The position numbers and the translations under genes were made by a program. The notes under the pieces are model-generated. The model saw nothing but the letters and a program-made list of their open reading frames with translations. It ran no database searches and was not told where the DNA came from. Below, one piece after another: positions 61,360-64,000 of a stretch of 64,000 bases of DNA. How positions within the stretch are numbered: the first letter of the stretch is position 1; every line of letters starts with the position of its first letter. The stretch spans positions 806,001 through 870,000 of the forward strand of contig CAZCYV010000001.1 of NCBI GenBank assembly GCA_964503145.1, given 5' to 3'. Origin of the DNA: RBG-16-57-11 sp964503145. GTDB taxonomy: Bacteria; Chloroflexota; Anaerolineae; Anaerolineales; UBA4823.

Positions 61360-62088
61360 TCAGGAGACCAGTACTTCGTCGAACATCGGCTCATAGGCCG
61401 TGCCGGCGTATCGAGCGCGGAGCGCATCGAAATTGAGCACCACTTCTCGCAGGTCATCCTGAGTATGCTTGAGCGTCTTGCCTTGCAACTGCTGCGGCCT
61501 GACTTTCAGGAAGGCAAATAGCTCCTTCATGACCGAGTCTCGGCTGACCAGCAGGTCTTCGTAATCGATCTTGATCTTGGGCAAATCAAGGCTGGCGACA
61601 TACTCATCCAGCGCCTGGTCAGCCTGCTTGCGCTCCATCAGATACTGATCGAACTGCTGCAGATCGACCTCCAGGGGCGGCATGCGGTCGGACTCCTTAT
61701 ACAGGTTCCAATGCCCTGAAGCCTCGTACAGGCGCCGGGCATTGATGCGCGAGACTACCGCCTTGACCATATTGCGCCGCCGCATCTGGATGATATGACA
61801 GCGCTTTTTCAACAGCAGGCGAGTAAAGCCCTCCTTGTCCAGGACATCCACCAGCTTCGTCTTGAAGCCCAGGGCAGCTTTCCTGCCGATCAGCGGCGGG
61901 GTAAGAAAGTTCTCCAGCCACTCCAGTTGCTCCTTGCCGCTGGCGCCCTGCTGCCTGAGCACGGCGAACCTTTCATACTGCGCCTGGATGTCGGGATGCT
62001 CCATCAACATACTGGTGAGATAAGTGCTCCCATCACGCTCGATGAACAAGATGACAAACGGCGTCACCTGAGGGCGTAGATAAATCAC
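61360..62088 (-). CDS. PAPS-dependent sulfotransferase-like protein
   Basis: Protein of 242 residues. The 5'-phosphosulfate loop is ERDGSTYLTSML near residue 18 and the 3'-phosphate element is RRRNMVKAVVSRINARR near 105, both in Stf0/LPS-sulfotransferase style. IDYEDLL follows. It is somewhat shorter than usual. Together with the adjacent second sulfotransferase it predicts sulfation of the polysaccharide or a surface glycolipid. Confidence 0.8.
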   Translation of the reverse strand: MIYLRPQVTPFVILFIERDGSTYLTSMLMEHPDIQAQYERFAVLRQQGASGKEQLEWLENFLTPPLIGRKAALGFKTKLVDVLDKEGFTRLLLKKRCHIIQMRRRNMVKAVVSRINARRLYEASGHWNLYKESDRMPPLEVDLQQFDQYLMERKQADQALDEYVASLDLPKIKIDYEDLLVSRDSVMKELFAFLKVRPQQLQGKTLKHTQDDLREVVLNFDALRARYAGTAYEPMFDEVLVS

Positions 62089-62105
62089 CGAAACATTCCT
62101 CCTGC

Positions 62106-62954
62106 TTACTCTTCGAAAAAGGACGCCCAGCGGCTATCGGAAAACATCTGCTTCAACTCCTGATAGTTTTCGATTGCCTTGGTTAAGGGCGTTTGAGACT
62201 GTTTATGGGTCTCTGGTTTGATCAGTTCCAGGTTGGCCTCGACCCCCAGAAAATCCAGCACCTGTTTCATCACCGGACGGTAATCGGCCGCCAGGTCTTC
62301 GTAAACGACTTCCAACAGGTCATGATCCTGGAAGAATTGGGCGTAGTCCTGCTGCCATTTCTGGGTCTGCTCGAAGTCCGTCAGGCATTCCGAATAGTCC
62401 AGGCGCACCGATTTCGGCCTGGAAGCGCCGCCGCTGGTGTCCACCCAGATATCGCTCAGCATGGCCAGCTTGCGGGAGAGGTGCGTGCGCAAGATGTTGC
62501 GGCGCGTGATATGCAAGACCTTGATCTCGCGGTGTTGACGCAAATATCCCCACACCGGCGTCCAGGCTTCATCCTGGGCGTGGTAATAGAAGATCTTGAA
62601 GCCCACGGCGCGGATACGTGGTTGAAACTTCTTGAACACCCGTCTCTCTACGAACCTGACAGGTTCCTGGTGAAATTCCCGCATCAATCGAGCGTTGTTG
62701 GAAAAGCCCGGCAATGCCCAGCCGATCTCTTTTTTGTTTTGGAAGATCTCGCCATAGACCACCACTTGCGGGTGCGAGTTGAGCAACCCGCGCAGAAAGT
62801 TAGAACCGGTGCGCGAACGGCCGAGGATGATAAAGCGGGTATAGTCTTGTTTACCGGGCAAAATCCCATACTCCAACGCATAGTTAACCAGATAGGGCAG
62901 CAATTTGTGCCTCCAGCCCAACAGCCTGTGCTTGACCGAACCAGAGAATTTCAA
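62106..62954 (-). CDS. PAPS-dependent sulfotransferase (Stf0-like)
   Basis: Protein of about 282 residues. The 5'-phosphosulfate loop is ILGRSRTGSNFLRGLL, followed by NSHPQVVVYGE; the 3'-phosphate element is ITRRNILRTHLSRKL, and VYEDLAADY follows. Start is uncertain: TTG at 62954 has GAGG nine bases upstream and is the only plausible start codon before Met residues well inside the fold. The open frame to 63149 would run into the previous gene and looks non-coding. It lies 17 bases upstream of the other sulfotransferase, of which it is a distant paralogue. Confidence 0.8.
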   Translation of the reverse strand: MKFSGSVKHRLLGWRHKLLPYLVNYALEYGILPGKQDYTRFIILGRSRTGSNFLRGLLNSHPQVVVYGEIFQNKKEIGWALPGFSNNARLMREFHQEPVRFVERRVFKKFQPRIRAVGFKIFYYHAQDEAWTPVWGYLRQHREIKVLHITRRNILRTHLSRKLAMLSDIWVDTSGGASRPKSVRLDYSECLTDFEQTQKWQQDYAQFFQDHDLLEVVYEDLAADYRPVMKQVLDFLGVEANLELIKPETHKQSQTPLTKAIENYQELKQMFSDSRWASFFEE

Positions 62955-63064
62955 CGGGTACGTCCTCGAAACTCGATATGCAACGCCCCTACCCGCCCGG
63001 CCAGTGCGATGACCTCCCAGAAGCCTGTTTCGGCTGGCCGGGCAGCTTGCGCCGGATACGCCCC

Positions 63065-64000
63065 TCAGGCGTACCTGGGGATCTTCTTCAGCCCACCCCG
63101 CAACGTGGATTTCAGCAGCACCGAGACCACCCCGCGGTTCGCCAGCCATGTCGGCCGATATTGCACCGCCCGTAGCATGAAATGTCGCGCCCGGGCGTAA
63201 TCTTCCGCCTGGTAGGAGCGAAAAGCAAGCTCCACCGCCGCCTGGCTCAAGCGCGCCCGGCGTTGAGCCTTCAGCACCGACAGGCTCTCCGGCAGGTGAT
63301 TGTAAACCAACTCCAGAAACGGCAAACGATCTTTGACCTTGGGCGAATCAGACAACCCTAGCAGGCGTTTGGCCATCATCTCGCCATCGTTATCGAGCAG
63401 GCTCGGATCCAGGCGCACTGCCTCGGCCAGGGCGTCGGCGCCTTCCTGGGTCTCCCCTGTGCGGAATGCCTGGATGGCAGCGCGCAGATAGGCATTGCTA
63501 TAGGCTTTGTCCTTGAGGTCCAGCCATTCCTGCGGCAGATCTGGGTCGCTATAGACTTTCTTCAACACAGCAAAGGTGGCTGCAGTCATGCGCTCTTTGT
63601 CGCGGGTCATCTGACGGGTGTGGAAGCGGTACAACGACACCGGATGCGGCACCCAGCCCATACGACAGCCAGCGCGCGCCAGGCGCAGCCACATATCCCA
63701 ATCCTCATACGCCTGCAGGCTTTCATCGAACAGGCCAACCTTTTGCTGCCAATCGCGCCGCAACAGCACGCTGCACACATGGAGTGGATTCCATAACAAC
63801 AAATGGGCCGGGTTTTCGGGGAGCGGGGTGTCGAATACCTTGCCCAATGGAAGGGCGTTCTCGTCGATCAGGACCGCCTGACCGGCGACGAACCCTAATT
63901 CTGGGTCGCGCTGCATGGCATTGAGCAGCGTTTCGAGTTTATCGGCGACGAACAGATCGTCCGAATCCAGGAAGGTCAGATACTCGCCGCTGGAGCGCAG
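63065..64000 (-). CDS. glycosyltransferase family 2 (5' end beyond the window)
   Basis: The frame stays open to the right edge, so the N-terminus is missing. The visible part begins inside the GT-A domain at SSGEYLTFLDSDDLFVADKL, containing the DxDD metal site. It continues with DWDMWLRLARAG (catalytic acidic region) and a helical C-terminal extension of about 150 residues with TPR-like spacing. Family 2 enzyme of the same general type as the gene at 56078-57151. Donor unknown. Confidence 0.88.
   Translation of the reverse strand: MRSSGEYLTFLDSDDLFVADKLETLLNAMQRDPELGFVAGQAVLIDENALPLGKVFDTPLPENPAHLLLWNPLHVCSVLLRRDWQQKVGLFDESLQAYEDWDMWLRLARAGCRMGWVPHPVSLYRFHTRQMTRDKERMTAATFAVLKKVYSDPDLPQEWLDLKDKAYSNAYLRAAIQAFRTGETQEGADALAEAVRLDPSLLDNDGEMMAKRLLGLSDSPKVKDRLPFLELVYNHLPESLSVLKAQRRARLSQAAVELAFRSYQAEDYARARHFMLRAVQYRPTWLANRGVVSVLLKSTLRGGLKKIPRYA

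Noticed and set aside
62955..63149. 65-residue extension of the second sulfotransferase
   Set aside because: Overlaps the stop of the preceding gene and is Gly/Arg-rich without structure; the TTG at 62954 with GAGG upstream fits better.

Overview
The window is about 64 kb of bacterial chromosome of roughly 60% GC. The sequence contains no tRNA, rRNA, CRISPR array, transposase or phage gene that I can recognise. Gene content and order suggest a member of the Chloroflexota, probably an Anaerolineae-like lineage. The pointers are a compact hem cluster carrying an AhbD-like radical SAM gene, a GAF-rich NarX-type kinase, an OBG-type TGS GTPase, and exported pentapeptide and Thr/Pro-linker lipoproteins. 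This placement is inference; no marker gene proves it.

Region 1 (83-8425, + strand) is a tightly coupled tetrapyrrole operon: hemA, hemC, hemB, radical SAM, hemE, hemY/pgoX-like and hemL, with four ATGA overlaps. It encodes the C5 route from glutamyl-tRNA to uroporphyrinogen and coproporphyrinogen plus a flavin oxidase. hemD, hemN/hemF and hemH are not in the window. Region 2 (8428-11675, - strand) is a two-component pair: a GAF/HisKA_3 histidine kinase and a NarL-type regulator, translationally coupled.

Region 3 (11783-25444) looks like a peptide-export and cell-envelope region. It has small membrane-anchored proteins, a C39-peptidase ABC exporter with a short HlyD-like adaptor, a divergent second ABC exporter with a decayed peptidase-like domain, a 60-residue Cys-containing peptide with its own promoter, two exported pentapeptide-repeat proteins, an orphan ParA ATPase, an SPFH protein and a lipoprotein. 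Three promoters here share a TGCGACAAAT box at activator-like positions. Region 4 (25509-27373) holds a HisN/IMP-type phosphatase, a TGS GTPase and a clear terminator.

Region 5 (27407 to the right edge, all - strand) is a large surface-polysaccharide cluster. It includes a tyrosine-kinase/chain-length protein, a polyprenyl-phosphate sugar transferase, an O-antigen-ligase/polymerase-like protein, at least nine glycosyltransferases, a heptose-phosphate module (gmhA, gmhB, hddA-like), epimerases, two sulfotransferases, two asparagine-synthetase homologues (one without the catalytic Cys) and a NadE-type synthetase. Embedded in it are two carrier-protein acyl-activation modules and three tandem acyltransferase-3 membrane proteins.

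The most interesting observation is the module at 51138-54221. A stand-alone adenylation enzyme has a binding-pocket code that reads as prolyl (DLFYLALVCK). Beside it lie a free carrier protein and an acyl-CoA-dehydrogenase relative resembling the prolyl-carrier-protein oxidases of prodigiosin and pyoluteorin pathways. Together these predict pyrrole-2-carboxyl-S-carrier protein, and the adjacent OafA-type acyltransferases suggest it is transferred to the polysaccharide. If correct, this would be a pyrroloylated surface glycan.
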